Positions 8,438-16,603 of a stretch of 64,000 nucleotides of DNA are shown one piece after another. The stretch's first letter is position 1; each line of letters begins with the position of its first letter. Made by a program: the position numbers and the translations under genes. Under the pieces are notes generated by a model. That model did not search any database. It worked only from the letters and a program-made list of their open reading frames with translations, and was not told the DNA's origin. This DNA is from DATBGO01 sp963785765 (GTDB lineage: Bacteria > Actinomycetota > Actinomycetes > Streptosporangiales > Streptosporangiaceae), in the NCBI GenBank assembly GCA_963785765.1, contig CAWAWM010000003.1:558001-622000 (forward strand). Direction: 5' to 3'.

Positions 8438-8450
8438 CCGGAATTTCCGG
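8438..8450. promoter_or_regulatory. Perfect 13-bp palindrome between divergent genes
   Basis: CCGGAA-T-TTCCGG, directly before the proposed start of the membrane-protein gene and 18 bp before the kinase start. Its position suits an operator for both; no regulator is known. Confidence 0.4.
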
Positions 8451-8468
8451 GCTCGCTAGCCTGAGCGC

Positions 8469-9422
8469 GTGCGCGCTCTCCTGATCGTGAACCCACGGGC
8501 CACCTCCACGACACAGCTCCGCCGTGACGTCATCGTGCGCGCGCTCGCCTCCGCTGTCGACCTCGAGGTCGTGCAGACACGTTACCGGGGCGACGCTACC
8601 GGCCTGGCGGCTGACGCCCGATGCGCAGGCTACGGCCTGGTCCTCACGCTGGGTGGTGATGGCACCGTCAATGAGGCGATCAACGGAATCCTCGGTGCGC
8701 CGGGTGCCCTGGCAGGTGACAGCCTCCCGCCGGCCGCGGAACGCCCCGCGCTCGCCCCGTTGCCCGGCGGCAGTGCCAACGTCTTCACCCGTGCCCTGGG
8801 GCTGCCTGCCGACCTCGTCGACGCCGTCGGCTGGGTCCTGCAGGCGCTGGCCGATGGCCGGCGGCGCGACATCGGCGTGGGCCTGGCCGACGACAGGTAC
8901 TTCGCGTTCAACGCCGGGCTGGGCTTCGATGCTGAGGTGGTCCGCGCGGTCGAGGGACAGCGCGCCCACGGCCGCCCCGTCACTCCCGCGCTCTACGCGA
9001 GGACGGCGGTGCGCCAGTTCTACCTGCGGACCGACCGGGGGCGGCCCGCGCTGACCCTCGAACGAGCCGGGCATCCGCCGGCCGGCCCATTCTTCGTCGG
9101 TATCGTGTCGAACACCGCGCCCTGGACCTACCTCGGCAAGCGCCCGGTCAACACAAATCCGCGGGCGGCTTTCGACTGCGGCCTTGACGTCTTCGCGCTG
9201 CGCAGCCTGCATACGGCCGCCACGCTGCGCACCCTTCGCCAGCTATTGTCAGCGGCTGGCCCGCCGGCCCGCGGGCGGAGCGTTCTGACCGGCCACGACG
9301 AGGCCGCACTGGCGTTCGAAGCCACCAGGCCGGTCGCGTTCCAGGTCGACGGCGAGTACATGGGCGAGCGCGAGCAGGTCCGGTTCACGTCAATCCCGAA
9401 GGCCTTGAGCGTCATAGTATGA
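8469..9422 (+). CDS. Diacylglycerol kinase-family lipid kinase
   Basis: A DAGK catalytic-domain protein of 317 residues. It begins MRALLIVNPRATST, carries the nucleotide-binding GGDGTVNEAINGI and the substrate loop LPGGSANVFTRALGLP, and ends with the usual beta-sandwich domain. Such enzymes phosphorylate diacylglycerol or related lipids with ATP at the membrane. The GTG start is preceded by TAGCCT exactly 6 nt upstream with no Shine-Dalgarno, so the mRNA is probably leaderless. Confidence 0.9.
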   Translation: MRALLIVNPRATSTTQLRRDVIVRALASAVDLEVVQTRYRGDATGLAADARCAGYGLVLTLGGDGTVNEAINGILGAPGALAGDSLPPAAERPALAPLPGGSANVFTRALGLPADLVDAVGWVLQALADGRRRDIGVGLADDRYFAFNAGLGFDAEVVRAVEGQRAHGRPVTPALYARTAVRQFYLRTDRGRPALTLERAGHPPAGPFFVGIVSNTAPWTYLGKRPVNTNPRAAFDCGLDVFALRSLHTAATLRTLRQLLSAAGPPARGRSVLTGHDEAALAFEATRPVAFQVDGEYMGEREQVRFTSIPKALSVIV

Positions 9423-9800
9423 ACTCGCCCGCGGAATGGAAGAAGCTGACCGTTACGCCGATAAAGTACCCATATCGCCGCTGAGCCCGGCCCATCTCGG
9501 CATCAGGCCCAGGAAGGCGCAGGACCACTGCGGTCGGGCCATGCCCGCAATGTGACTGATCTGACACCGAAATCCACCCGAACCTTTGCCTCAGCCTCTT
9601 GCGGTTGATCGCCACGCTTGAGAGGGTTGTAACGCTCCCGGCAAGCGACGCACCAGCCATGCGTCGATGGCCGGGCGCGGTTGTCGTGGTCTGGTCTTGT
9701 CTCGGCTGCCGTGCCTAGGAGCCGATCGGGACCGCAAGTCCCGTGACTGAAGCGAGAGTCTCGGCCGGGGAACTTCGGGGCACCGGCATATGTTATAGCT
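9423..9800. other. Intergenic region between the lipid kinase and whiB1
   Basis: No convincing gene. A 21-codon reading frame (from 9419, overlapping the kinase stop as ATGA) has no ribosome site. A 7-bp stem (CGACGCA 9646-9652 / TGCGTCG 9660-9666) with a 7-nt loop is present but lacks a T-run. Long upstream regions are usual for whiB1. Confidence 0.5.
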
Positions 9801-9816
9801 CGTGAAATCGTTCACA
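9801..9816 (+). promoter_or_regulatory. CRP/FNR-type site upstream of whiB1
   Basis: CGTGA-AATCGT-TCACA matches the CRP consensus TGTGA-N6-TCACA at nine of ten positions and sits 60 bp before the whiB1 ATG. In M. tuberculosis the whiB1 promoter is a known target of CRP (Rv3676), which supports a conserved cAMP-CRP input here. Confidence 0.65.
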
Positions 9817-9875
9817 AGTGCGACTGAGGCGACGGGCCCGGGCCACGGCACCGTCCTTAAGAAGGAGTGGACCTC

Positions 9876-10130
9876 ATGGACTGGCGTCACCACGCCGCCT
9901 GCCGTGACGTGGATCCGGAGCTATTCTTCCCGATCGGAAACACGGGCCCGGCGTTGCTCCAGATTGACGAGGCCAAGCAGGTTTGCCGACGCTGCCCGGC
10001 CCAGGAACCATGCCTTCAGTGGGCGCTTGAGAGCGGGCAGGACTCCGGAGTCTGGGGCGGGCTGAGCGAAGACGAACGGCGGGCGCTCAAGCGCCGCGCC
10101 GCCCGGGTCCGGGCTGGGGCCCACGCCTGA
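9876..10130 (+). CDS. whiB1: WhiB-family iron-sulfur regulator, WhiB1 type
   Basis: An 84-residue protein, the same length as mycobacterial WhiB1. It binds a 4Fe-4S cluster through Cys9, Cys37, Cys40 and Cys46 (HHAAC, VCRRCPAQEPC) and carries the GVWGG turn and a basic tail (RRALKRRAARVRAG). WhiB1 is a nitric-oxide-sensing regulator that contacts the housekeeping sigma factor. The ATG fits the AAGGAG site 8 nt upstream; a GTG at 9867 lies too close to it. A CRP-like site precedes the gene and it converges on pdtaS, as in M. tuberculosis. Confidence 0.95.
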   Translation: MDWRHHAACRDVDPELFFPIGNTGPALLQIDEAKQVCRRCPAQEPCLQWALESGQDSGVWGGLSEDERRALKRRAARVRAGAHA

Positions 10131-10141
10131 CCCGGCCTAGG

Positions 10142-11656
10142 TCAATCCGCCACCGGCAGGGCCGAGCCCGGACGGCCGGCGGCGACCGCAGCTGGCGGTT
10201 CCAGCGGCAGATCCACGATCACTTTGGTGCCTCCGGCGGGCTGCCGTGTTATCTGCAGGCGACCGCCCATCTCGGCTATGACCAGCGTGCGGACGATCTG
10301 CAGCCCCAGGTTAGCCATGGAGTCGAGATCGAAATCCGCGGGTAGCCCCACTCCGTTGTCGGCCACCGTCACCATCAGCCGGTCGTGACTGCGGTCCGCG
10401 GCCACTGCGAGGGTCCCGCCGGTCGGCCAGGTCAGGCCGTGCTGCAGCGCGTTCTGGAGCAATTCGGTCAGCACCAGGGCCAGCGGGGTGGCCAGCGACG
10501 CGGGCAGCCTGCCGAACTTCCCGGACAGCTCGGGGGTGACCCGCGTCTCCGGCGCGGACACCTCCCCCGCCATCATCGCGACCCGGCGCGCTATCTCATC
10601 GAAGTCCACGACCTCTTCCGGCGCATGCGAGAGCGTTTCGTGGACGATGGCGATGGAGCCGACCCTGCGGACGGCTTCCTCCAGCGCGGCGCGCGCCTCC
10701 GGTGCCGATAGCCTGCGCGCCTGCAGCCGCAGCAGCGCGGCCACGGTCTGCAGGTTGTTCTTGACCCGATGGTGGATTTCGCGGATCGTGGCGTCCTTCG
10801 TGATGAGCTCGCGCTCCCGGTGGCGCAGCTCGGTGACGTCGCGGACCAGGACCAGCGCGCCCGCTCTGGTCCCTTCCACGACCAGCGGAATCGTACGTAG
10901 CTGGACCACTGATCCGTTGCCCTCCAGCTCGGTCTCCATCCGCGCGCGCCCGCTCGCCGTCAGCATCAGGGAATCGTCACGAGGCGCTGAGGTGGTGCAC
11001 AGCTTGGCCGTGAGCGGCCCGAGTTCCGCTCCGACCAGGTCAGCGGTGAGGCCCAGCCTGCGGTAGGCGGACAAGGCGTTCGGGCTCGCGTAGGTCACCT
11101 TGCCTGACTTGCTCAGGCGCAGCAGCCCATCGCCCACCCGCGGCGACCTGACCAGCGCGGGCTCCTCGCCGGTACTGGGGAACATGCCGGCCGCGACCAT
11201 CTGGGCCAGGTCATCGGCGGCCCGCAGGTATGCGATGTCCATCCGGCTCGGCGTGCGGGCGGCGGACAGGTTGGTGGACCGCTCGATCACGGCGATCACC
11301 CGGCCGTCGTGCACGACCGGGATCGTCTCGTGCCGGACCGGCACCCCGCTGGTCCACTCCGGATCACCTTCCCGGCAGATTCGCCGGTCCCGCATGGCCG
11401 CCTCGAGGAACGGCCGCGCGGCGACCGACCGCACCGTCCCGACAAAGTCGTCGGGAAACGCGGTTGGCCCGGTCGTCGGGCGCATCTGAGCGAGCGCCAC
11501 CCATCCGGACCGGTCCTGAAGCGGCGCCCAGAGCACGAGATCGGCAAAGGAGAGGTCAGCCAGGAGCTGCCAGTCAGACACCAGCGCGTGCAGCCATTCC
11601 ACGTCAGATTCGGCCAGCCCCGCCTGGCGTAGGGCAAGGTTGGTCAAGGTAAGCAC
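10142..11656 (-). CDS. pdtaS: Sensor histidine kinase PdtaS
   Basis: A cytosolic two-component kinase of 504 residues. An N-terminal GAF-like domain (WLHALVSDWQLLADLSFADLVLW), a PAS-like domain (GDGLLRLSKSGKVTYASPNALSAYRRLG), the HisKA_2 dimerisation helix with phospho-acceptor motif IHHRVKNNLQTVAALLRLQ (His295/296) and a C-terminal HATPase (VLTELLQNALQHGL, VADNGVGLP) are all seen. In mycobacteria PdtaS phosphorylates the ANTAR RNA-binding regulator PdtaR, which is not in this window. GTG start. Adjacency to whiB1 matches Rv3219-Rv3220c. Confidence 0.93.
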   Translation of the reverse strand: MLTLTNLALRQAGLAESDVEWLHALVSDWQLLADLSFADLVLWAPLQDRSGWVALAQMRPTTGPTAFPDDFVGTVRSVAARPFLEAAMRDRRICREGDPEWTSGVPVRHETIPVVHDGRVIAVIERSTNLSAARTPSRMDIAYLRAADDLAQMVAAGMFPSTGEEPALVRSPRVGDGLLRLSKSGKVTYASPNALSAYRRLGLTADLVGAELGPLTAKLCTTSAPRDDSLMLTASGRARMETELEGNGSVVQLRTIPLVVEGTRAGALVLVRDVTELRHRERELITKDATIREIHHRVKNNLQTVAALLRLQARRLSAPEARAALEEAVRRVGSIAIVHETLSHAPEEVVDFDEIARRVAMMAGEVSAPETRVTPELSGKFGRLPASLATPLALVLTELLQNALQHGLTWPTGGTLAVAADRSHDRLMVTVADNGVGLPADFDLDSMANLGLQIVRTLVIAEMGGRLQITRQPAGGTKVIVDLPLEPPAAVAAGRPGSALPVAD

Positions 11657-11796
11657 CTCGCCATCATCGCATCTGCCCGCTGGACCAGGCCCGGCCTGCC
11701 CGGACCGCCGCGAGCCTCAGCGTGCCGCCAGCGCGGGCGGCCAGCGCGCGAGACCATATCGGGATGATGGTGCAGATGACGGTGCAGGGGAGGGAG

Positions 11797-12594
11797 ATGC
11801 CCGTGACATCACCGGATGTCAGGTCAGCGCGCGTCAGGTCCGCTGCGGCCAAAGGCACCAGGCTCCCGAAGTACTACGGCGTCAAACGCGAACTGCTGGC
11901 CTTCACCGGCTCGATGACCGCAGGTACGCCCGTTCCTGGCGAGCGCGAGCTCGCGCAGCGGTACGGCACCTCACGGACCACCGTCCGGCAGGCACTCGCG
12001 GAGCTGGTCATCGAAGGCCGGCTGCTGCGGATCCAGGGCAAGGGCACGTTTGTCGCCCAGCCCAAGGTCGCTCAGCTGCTGGAACTCGCTGGCTACACCG
12101 AGGAGATGCGGGCGCGCGGGCTGAGCCCGCAGACGCGCAACCTGGACACCAGGTACCAGCCAGCCGACGAGGAGCTGGCCCTGCTGCTCGGCATCCCGCC
12201 CGGTGGCCGCGTGCTGCGCATCCACCGGCTCAGGCTGGCCGACGGGGAGCCGATGGCCATCGCCGTCTCCTACCTGCCCGCGCGCCGGTTCCCCGGGCTG
12301 CGCAGGAAGGCCGACCGGGCCGCCTCGCTGTATGAGGTCCTCGCCACCGCCTACGGCGTGGAACTGGCGCAGGCGGAAGAGACCATCGAGACCGTACTGG
12401 CCAGCCCGGCCGACGCCGGCTTGCTCGGCGTGGACGCCGGGCTGCCGCTGCTGCTGCTCAGCAGGCGCGCGTTCGACGCCGAGGGCACCCCGGTGGAGTG
12501 GTCGCAGTCGTGGTACCGCGGCGACAGGTACAAGTTCCTGACCCGGACCCGCCGTCCGGAACACCCCATCCTGGGCTCTGCTACCAGCTGGTAA
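11797..12594 (+). CDS. GntR/HutC-family regulator, DasR-like
   Basis: An N-terminal GntR winged helix (KYYGVKRELLAF...TPVPGERELAQRYGTSRTTVRQALAELV, RIQGKGTFVAQPKV) is followed by a UTRA effector domain (LEETIETVL-type segment, LLLLSRRAFDAEGTPVEWSQSWYRGDRYKF). It closely resembles DasR of Streptomyces, the GlcNAc-phosphate-responsive regulator of chitin and aminosugar use, but no dre-like operator or dasABC/nag genes are nearby, so the regulon is uncertain. Several in-frame starts exist (11722, 11776, 11797, GTG 11803); 11797 follows a GGGAGGG run. Confidence 0.82.
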   Translation: MPVTSPDVRSARVRSAAAKGTRLPKYYGVKRELLAFTGSMTAGTPVPGERELAQRYGTSRTTVRQALAELVIEGRLLRIQGKGTFVAQPKVAQLLELAGYTEEMRARGLSPQTRNLDTRYQPADEELALLLGIPPGGRVLRIHRLRLADGEPMAIAVSYLPARRFPGLRRKADRAASLYEVLATAYGVELAQAEETIETVLASPADAGLLGVDAGLPLLLLSRRAFDAEGTPVEWSQSWYRGDRYKFLTRTRRPEHPILGSATSW

Positions 12595-12603
12595 CGTCAC
12601 CCC

Positions 12604-14331
12604 ATGGGCGGCACCGAACCAGCATCAGCATCGGCGAGCAGCGAGCCGCACCAGGCCGGGGGGATGCCTGATCATGGCGGCGCGCACGCCGTGGCCGCGG
12701 CGCGGCGGCACGGCGTCCAGACCATGTTCACGCTCTCGGGCGGGCATGTCTTCCCGCTGTATGACGGTGCGGTCAAGGCCGATCCGCCGATGCGGATCGT
12801 CGACGTACGGCATGAGCAGACGGCGGTGTTCGCCGCGGAGGCCACGGCGCGGCTCACCCGCGGCACCGGCCTCGCCGTCCTGACGGCCGGTCCTGGCGTG
12901 ACCAATGGCGTGAGCGCGATAACCACGGCCCGGTTCAACGGGGCGCCGCTCGTCGTCATCGGCGGCCGCGCGCCTGATTACCGGTGGGGTTCGGGCAGCC
13001 TCCAGGAGATCGATCATCCCGCGCTGCTGGGCGCGGTGACCAAACGGGCCTGGACCGAGCACCGCAGCGACCGGGTCGGTGCCGCGGTGGACGAGGCATT
13101 CACCCTGGCCGCGAGCCGCCACCGTGGCCCGGTCTTTCTCGATGTCAGCCTCGAGGCGCTCTTCGGCAGCGCGGGTTCAGTCCCGGTGGCCCGCGGCCAG
13201 GCGGCGCACGGCACCGGGGGCCGGAGCGCGCCGGACCCGGAGGCGATCGCGCACATCGCGTTGCTGCTCTCGCAGGCCAGCAGGCCGGTGCTGGTACTCG
13301 GCTCGGACGTGTGGCTGGACGGCGCCGCCGATGCGGCCCGGGTCGCCGCCGAGCAGCTGGCCCTGCCGGTCATCCCCAACGGCCAGGGGCGCGGGATCCT
13401 GCCCGCCGGGCATGAGCTGCTCGTCTCCAGGGCGCGCTCGCTCGCGCTCGGCGAGGCCGACCTGGTCATCGTGGCAGGCACGCCGCTGGATTTCCGGCTC
13501 GGTTACGGCGAGTACGGGGGCCAGAACGGGACGCCTGCCGCCCAGGTCGTGCACGTCGTAGACGCCCCGGACCGGGTAGCGAGCCACCGCGAGCTGGCCG
13601 GGCACGCAGCAGGCGACCTGGCGGCGTTCTTCGCCGAGCTGGCCGCCGTCGCGCCGGTGATCGCGGGCGCGGCGGCCCGCGCCTGGACCCAGGCCTGGCT
13701 GCCCAGGCTCCAGGCCGCGAGCCGGGCCGCCATCGCGGCCGATGCGCAGCTGCTCGCCAGCGACGCGGACCCGATCCACCCGATGCGGATCTACGGTGAA
13801 CTCGCCCGGCTGCTGGACAGCGATGCGGTAGTGATCGGCGACGGCGGCGACTTCGTTTCCTACGCGGGCAAGTACATCGAGCCACAGCGCCCGGGCTGCT
13901 GGCTGGATCCAGGTCCGTACGGATGCCTCGGCACCGGGCTCGGGTACGCCATCGCCGCCCGGATCGCCCGGCCCTCGGCCCAGGTGGTGCTGCTGCTCGG
14001 CGACGGCGCCGCCGGGTTCTCGCTGATGGATACCGACACCGCGGTCCGCCACCAGCTGCCCATGGTGATGATTTGCGGCAATAACGGCATCTGGGGGCTG
14101 GAGAAGCACCCGATGCAGCAGCTCTACGGCTATGACGTGGCGGCCGACCTGCAACCGCAGTGCCGCTACGACCAGGTGGTCGCCGCCCTGGGCGGGGCCG
14201 GGGAGATCGTCACCGCGCCCGGCCAGATCGGGCCTGCGCTGCGCCGGGCCTTCGCTTCAGGTGTCCCGTACCTCGTGAACGTCAGCACCGACCCGGAGAT
14301 CGCATACCCGCGCTCCACGACCGGGGTCTGA
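12604..14331 (+). CDS. Thiamine diphosphate-dependent acetolactate synthase-like protein (IlvG-like)
   Basis: A 575-residue ThDP enzyme with three domains: PYR domain with the catalytic Glu (RHEQTAVFAAEA, Glu71), central Rossmann domain, and PP domain with the ThDP/Mg motif beginning LLGDGAAGFSLMDTD and ending GNN. It is closest in pattern to mycobacterial IlvG (Rv1820), an acetolactate synthase-like protein whose role is unsettled; an oxalyl-CoA decarboxylase-like role is also possible. The start has TAACGT 6 nt upstream, overlapping the preceding stop codon, so a leaderless transcript is likely. Confidence 0.85.
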   Translation: MGGTEPASASASSEPHQAGGMPDHGGAHAVAAARRHGVQTMFTLSGGHVFPLYDGAVKADPPMRIVDVRHEQTAVFAAEATARLTRGTGLAVLTAGPGVTNGVSAITTARFNGAPLVVIGGRAPDYRWGSGSLQEIDHPALLGAVTKRAWTEHRSDRVGAAVDEAFTLAASRHRGPVFLDVSLEALFGSAGSVPVARGQAAHGTGGRSAPDPEAIAHIALLLSQASRPVLVLGSDVWLDGAADAARVAAEQLALPVIPNGQGRGILPAGHELLVSRARSLALGEADLVIVAGTPLDFRLGYGEYGGQNGTPAAQVVHVVDAPDRVASHRELAGHAAGDLAAFFAELAAVAPVIAGAAARAWTQAWLPRLQAASRAAIAADAQLLASDADPIHPMRIYGELARLLDSDAVVIGDGGDFVSYAGKYIEPQRPGCWLDPGPYGCLGTGLGYAIAARIARPSAQVVLLLGDGAAGFSLMDTDTAVRHQLPMVMICGNNGIWGLEKHPMQQLYGYDVAADLQPQCRYDQVVAALGGAGEIVTAPGQIGPALRRAFASGVPYLVNVSTDPEIAYPRSTTGV

Positions 14332-14449
14332 AGCCGGCTTGCCATCAGCTCGGCGGATCCGCGCGCACTCCGCGGCACCGGACGTTACGTGATCATGCTG
14401 GCAGCGCCGGACGTTACGTGATCATGGGCGGAGCGGGCGGGCTGGCGCG

Positions 14450-14875
14450 TCAGGAGGCGACGGAGCCGGGCCGGGCGTGCGCCACGAAACGCTCCCGGTC
14501 GACCACCACCCGTTCCATGCTGCCCGCGCCGACCACCAGATCCTCCGCGGGATTCCAGACCCGGGCAATGAAGCTGAACACCAGCCGCGAGCCGGCCACC
14601 TCGGTGAGCTCGGCCTCCACGACGAGTTCCTCGGTCAGCGGGCTGGCCCGCTTGTGCTCGAGGCTGGCCGAGGTGCCCACGGAGGTGGCCGCCGGATCCA
14701 GGTAGGGCGCGATCGCGGCGATCGCGGCCGCCTCGGCCAGCGCCAGCAGCCGCGGGGTCGCCAGCACCGGCACATCGCCGCTGCCCATCGCCGCGGCGGT
14801 ATCGTCCTCGGTCACCACGGCGCGCACGGTGGCCCGCAGCCCGACCGCCAGCGCAGGCTCAGTGTCGGGTCTCAT
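14450..14875 (-). CDS. Hotdog-fold acyl-CoA thioesterase family protein
   Basis: A 141-residue single hotdog domain (VTEDDTAAAMGSGDVPVLATPRLLALAEAAAIAAI... SVGTSASLEHKRASPL) of the FlK-like thioesterase family, expected to hydrolyse a small acyl-CoA. The ATG overlaps the stop of the biotinyl-protein gene (ATGA), so both come from one transcript. The substrate is not predictable. In M. tuberculosis the equivalent neighbourhood carries Rv3221c (TB7.3) without this gene, to my recollection. Confidence 0.8.
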   Translation of the reverse strand: MRPDTEPALAVGLRATVRAVVTEDDTAAAMGSGDVPVLATPRLLALAEAAAIAAIAPYLDPAATSVGTSASLEHKRASPLTEELVVEAELTEVAGSRLVFSFIARVWNPAEDLVVGAGSMERVVVDRERFVAHARPGSVAS

Positions 14876-15084
14876 TCGATGACCGCGATGAGGTCGCCCT
14901 CCTGGACCACGTCACCCTCGGAGACGGCGAGCTTCGTGAGCGTGCCCGAGTCTTCGGCCAGGACCGGGATCTCCATCTTCATGGATTCGAGGATGACCAG
15001 CGTGTCGCCATCAGCTACGGCGCTTCCCTCGGCAGCCACTACCTTCCACACGTTCGCGACCATTTCGGCGCGGACTTCGGTCAC
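14872..15084 (-). CDS. Biotin/lipoyl attachment protein, TB7.3-like
   Basis: A 70-residue free-standing biotinyl domain. The modified lysine is Lys36 in LESMKMEIPV, and the Gly residues before and after it follow the family pattern. M. tuberculosis TB7.3 (Rv3221c), beside pdtaS, is nearly the same length. A GTG at 15090 also opens the frame but overlaps the GGAGG site, so the second GTG is preferred. It is thought to act as a biotin carrier for an acyl-CoA carboxylase, but no carboxylase subunits lie nearby. Confidence 0.9.
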   Translation of the reverse strand: MTEVRAEMVANVWKVVAAEGSAVADGDTLVILESMKMEIPVLAEDSGTLTKLAVSEGDVVQEGDLIAVIE

Positions 15085-15263
15085 GCGCACCTCCTCGCGT
15101 CATGGCCCGGCGATCGGTGCCGGGGATGCGCCATCATCATGCTCATCATCGCAGCCGTTCGACGACCGCCGTATCGTAATTCACGCTGGCGAACTCGGCA
15201 CTGTCCAGCAGATCCGCGGGACCGGCCAGGTTGGTCTCAGCACCGATTCGAACACGCCCGCAG

Positions 15264-15311
15264 CCTACCGGCGGCTGGCCAGCGCGGCCTACAGGCGGCT
15301 GGCCAGCCGCA
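15264..15311 (-). repeat. Imperfect 24-bp tandem duplication across the HD-protein stop codon
   Basis: Two adjacent copies (15264-15287 and 15288-15311) share CCTAC-N-GGCGGCTGGCCAGC. The gene-proximal copy carries the stop of the HD-domain protein; the other lies just past it. This resembles the duplication at 7915-7966. Confidence 0.8.
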
Positions 15312-16587
15312 GGCCCGCGACCTCGCTGAGGGCCTCGATGACGCCCGGGTCGTACTCGGCGGCGGTGTCCAGCCGCAGCCGTTCCAGCGCCGCCGTGGTG
15401 CGGTCCCGGTCGGTCGACCCGCCGACCAGGTCGTCGAAGGCGTTGGCGGCCCGGATGATCCTGCTGCCGACCGGCGGCTCCGGATCATGCCCGCGCGCTG
15501 GCCAGCTCTGGCAGCGGACCAGCTCGGCTACCTTGTCCAGGACGCCCGCCTGGCGGATCACATCGGAGCCGAGCTCGGCGATCCGCCGCTGGTCGGCCGG
15601 GGACACCAGCACGGTGGCCCCGCCGGGGATCGGATCGGGCAGCGCCAGCTGGCCGATGTCGTGCATCAGCGCCGCGTACTCCAGGTCGAGCAGGTCGAGC
15701 TCGGGCATGCCCAGTTCCCGGCCGACGGCCACCGCCAGCCTGCTCACCCGGCGGGAATGGCCGCTTTCGACGTAGCCGCCGACCTCGGTGACCCGGGCCA
15801 GCGCGCGGACGGTCTGCAGGTAGGTCGCCTGGATTCCGGCATACCTGCGGAAAGCGACCTGGGTGACCAGCAACGGCCCGATGAAGACGGCCAGCTCAGA
15901 CAGGCCCATGACCTCAGCAGCGAAGACGGTGATCACCGCGGAAGCGCCGACCGCCACGCCGAGCGGCAACAGCGCCCGCATCTCGTCCCATAATGCGACC
16001 GAGAACCTGGCGCCCAGGTCGTCCGCCCTGATCAAGGCGCCGATCACCGCCTCGACCAGCCAGCAGACCGCGGCCATGAGGGCCATCGCGGCGAACGCGA
16101 TCCACCAGTTCCGGTGGGCGTTGAGCACCTGGCTGGCGGCGAACGGGCGGAAGATGAACGCCACGCAGCCGACCGCGACCAGCCGGGACGCCATCCCGGT
16201 CAGGCCGGCCGACCGGCCGGCCGCGATGTGCGGCAGCGCCCCGAGCGTCATCCCGACCGCTGTCACCGCGATCACCTGCAGCGCGGGGATGTGCGGCGGC
16301 AGGTTGCCGTGCTGCTTGGCGACCCGCAGCAGCATCGCATAGGCCAGCGCGCCGGTCGTCGCGATGGGCGCCGCTTCCCGGTTGCCCGGCAGGGCCAGCC
16401 GCAGCAGCTCGCCGAACGCGATCAGGCAGCCGAAGGCCACCGCGGTCGTGGGCTGCTGGACCTTGACGGCGGCGGTCTGCGCGAACCCGGCCACCACCAG
16501 CATCCCGGCCGCCGCCAGCAGCAGCAGCCGCCCGGAATCGAGGTCCTGCCAGGAGGCCCAGCGCTCGGCGGGCTGGCGCGCCGTCAT
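15289..16587 (-). CDS. Membrane HD-domain protein (degenerate HD-GYP)
   Basis: About eight hydrophobic helices in the first 270 residues are followed by an HD domain (SGHSRRVSRLAVAVGREL, ALMHDIGQLALPDP). The metal-binding HD pair is present, but the region that should carry HHE...DGxGYP reads VRCQSWPARGHDPEPPVG, so it is unlikely to act as a normal c-di-GMP phosphodiesterase. ATG with GGGAGG upstream. It follows an intact HD-GYP paralogue by 16 bp and is probably co-transcribed, perhaps as a regulatory partner (inference). Confidence 0.8.
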   Translation of the reverse strand: MTARQPAERWASWQDLDSGRLLLLAAAGMLVVAGFAQTAAVKVQQPTTAVAFGCLIAFGELLRLALPGNREAAPIATTGALAYAMLLRVAKQHGNLPPHIPALQVIAVTAVGMTLGALPHIAAGRSAGLTGMASRLVAVGCVAFIFRPFAASQVLNAHRNWWIAFAAMALMAAVCWLVEAVIGALIRADDLGARFSVALWDEMRALLPLGVAVGASAVITVFAAEVMGLSELAVFIGPLLVTQVAFRRYAGIQATYLQTVRALARVTEVGGYVESGHSRRVSRLAVAVGRELGMPELDLLDLEYAALMHDIGQLALPDPIPGGATVLVSPADQRRIAELGSDVIRQAGVLDKVAELVRCQSWPARGHDPEPPVGSRIIRAANAFDDLVGGSTDRDRTTAALERLRLDTAAEYDPGVIEALSEVAGLRLASRL

Positions 16588-16603
16588 GGTGCCTCCCCCG
16601 CGC

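Noticed and set aside
9419..9484. 21-codon ORF overlapping the lipid-kinase stop (MNSPAEWKKLTVTPIKYPYRR)
   Set aside because: ATGA overlap is suggestive, but there is no ribosome site, no known family and the length is within chance.
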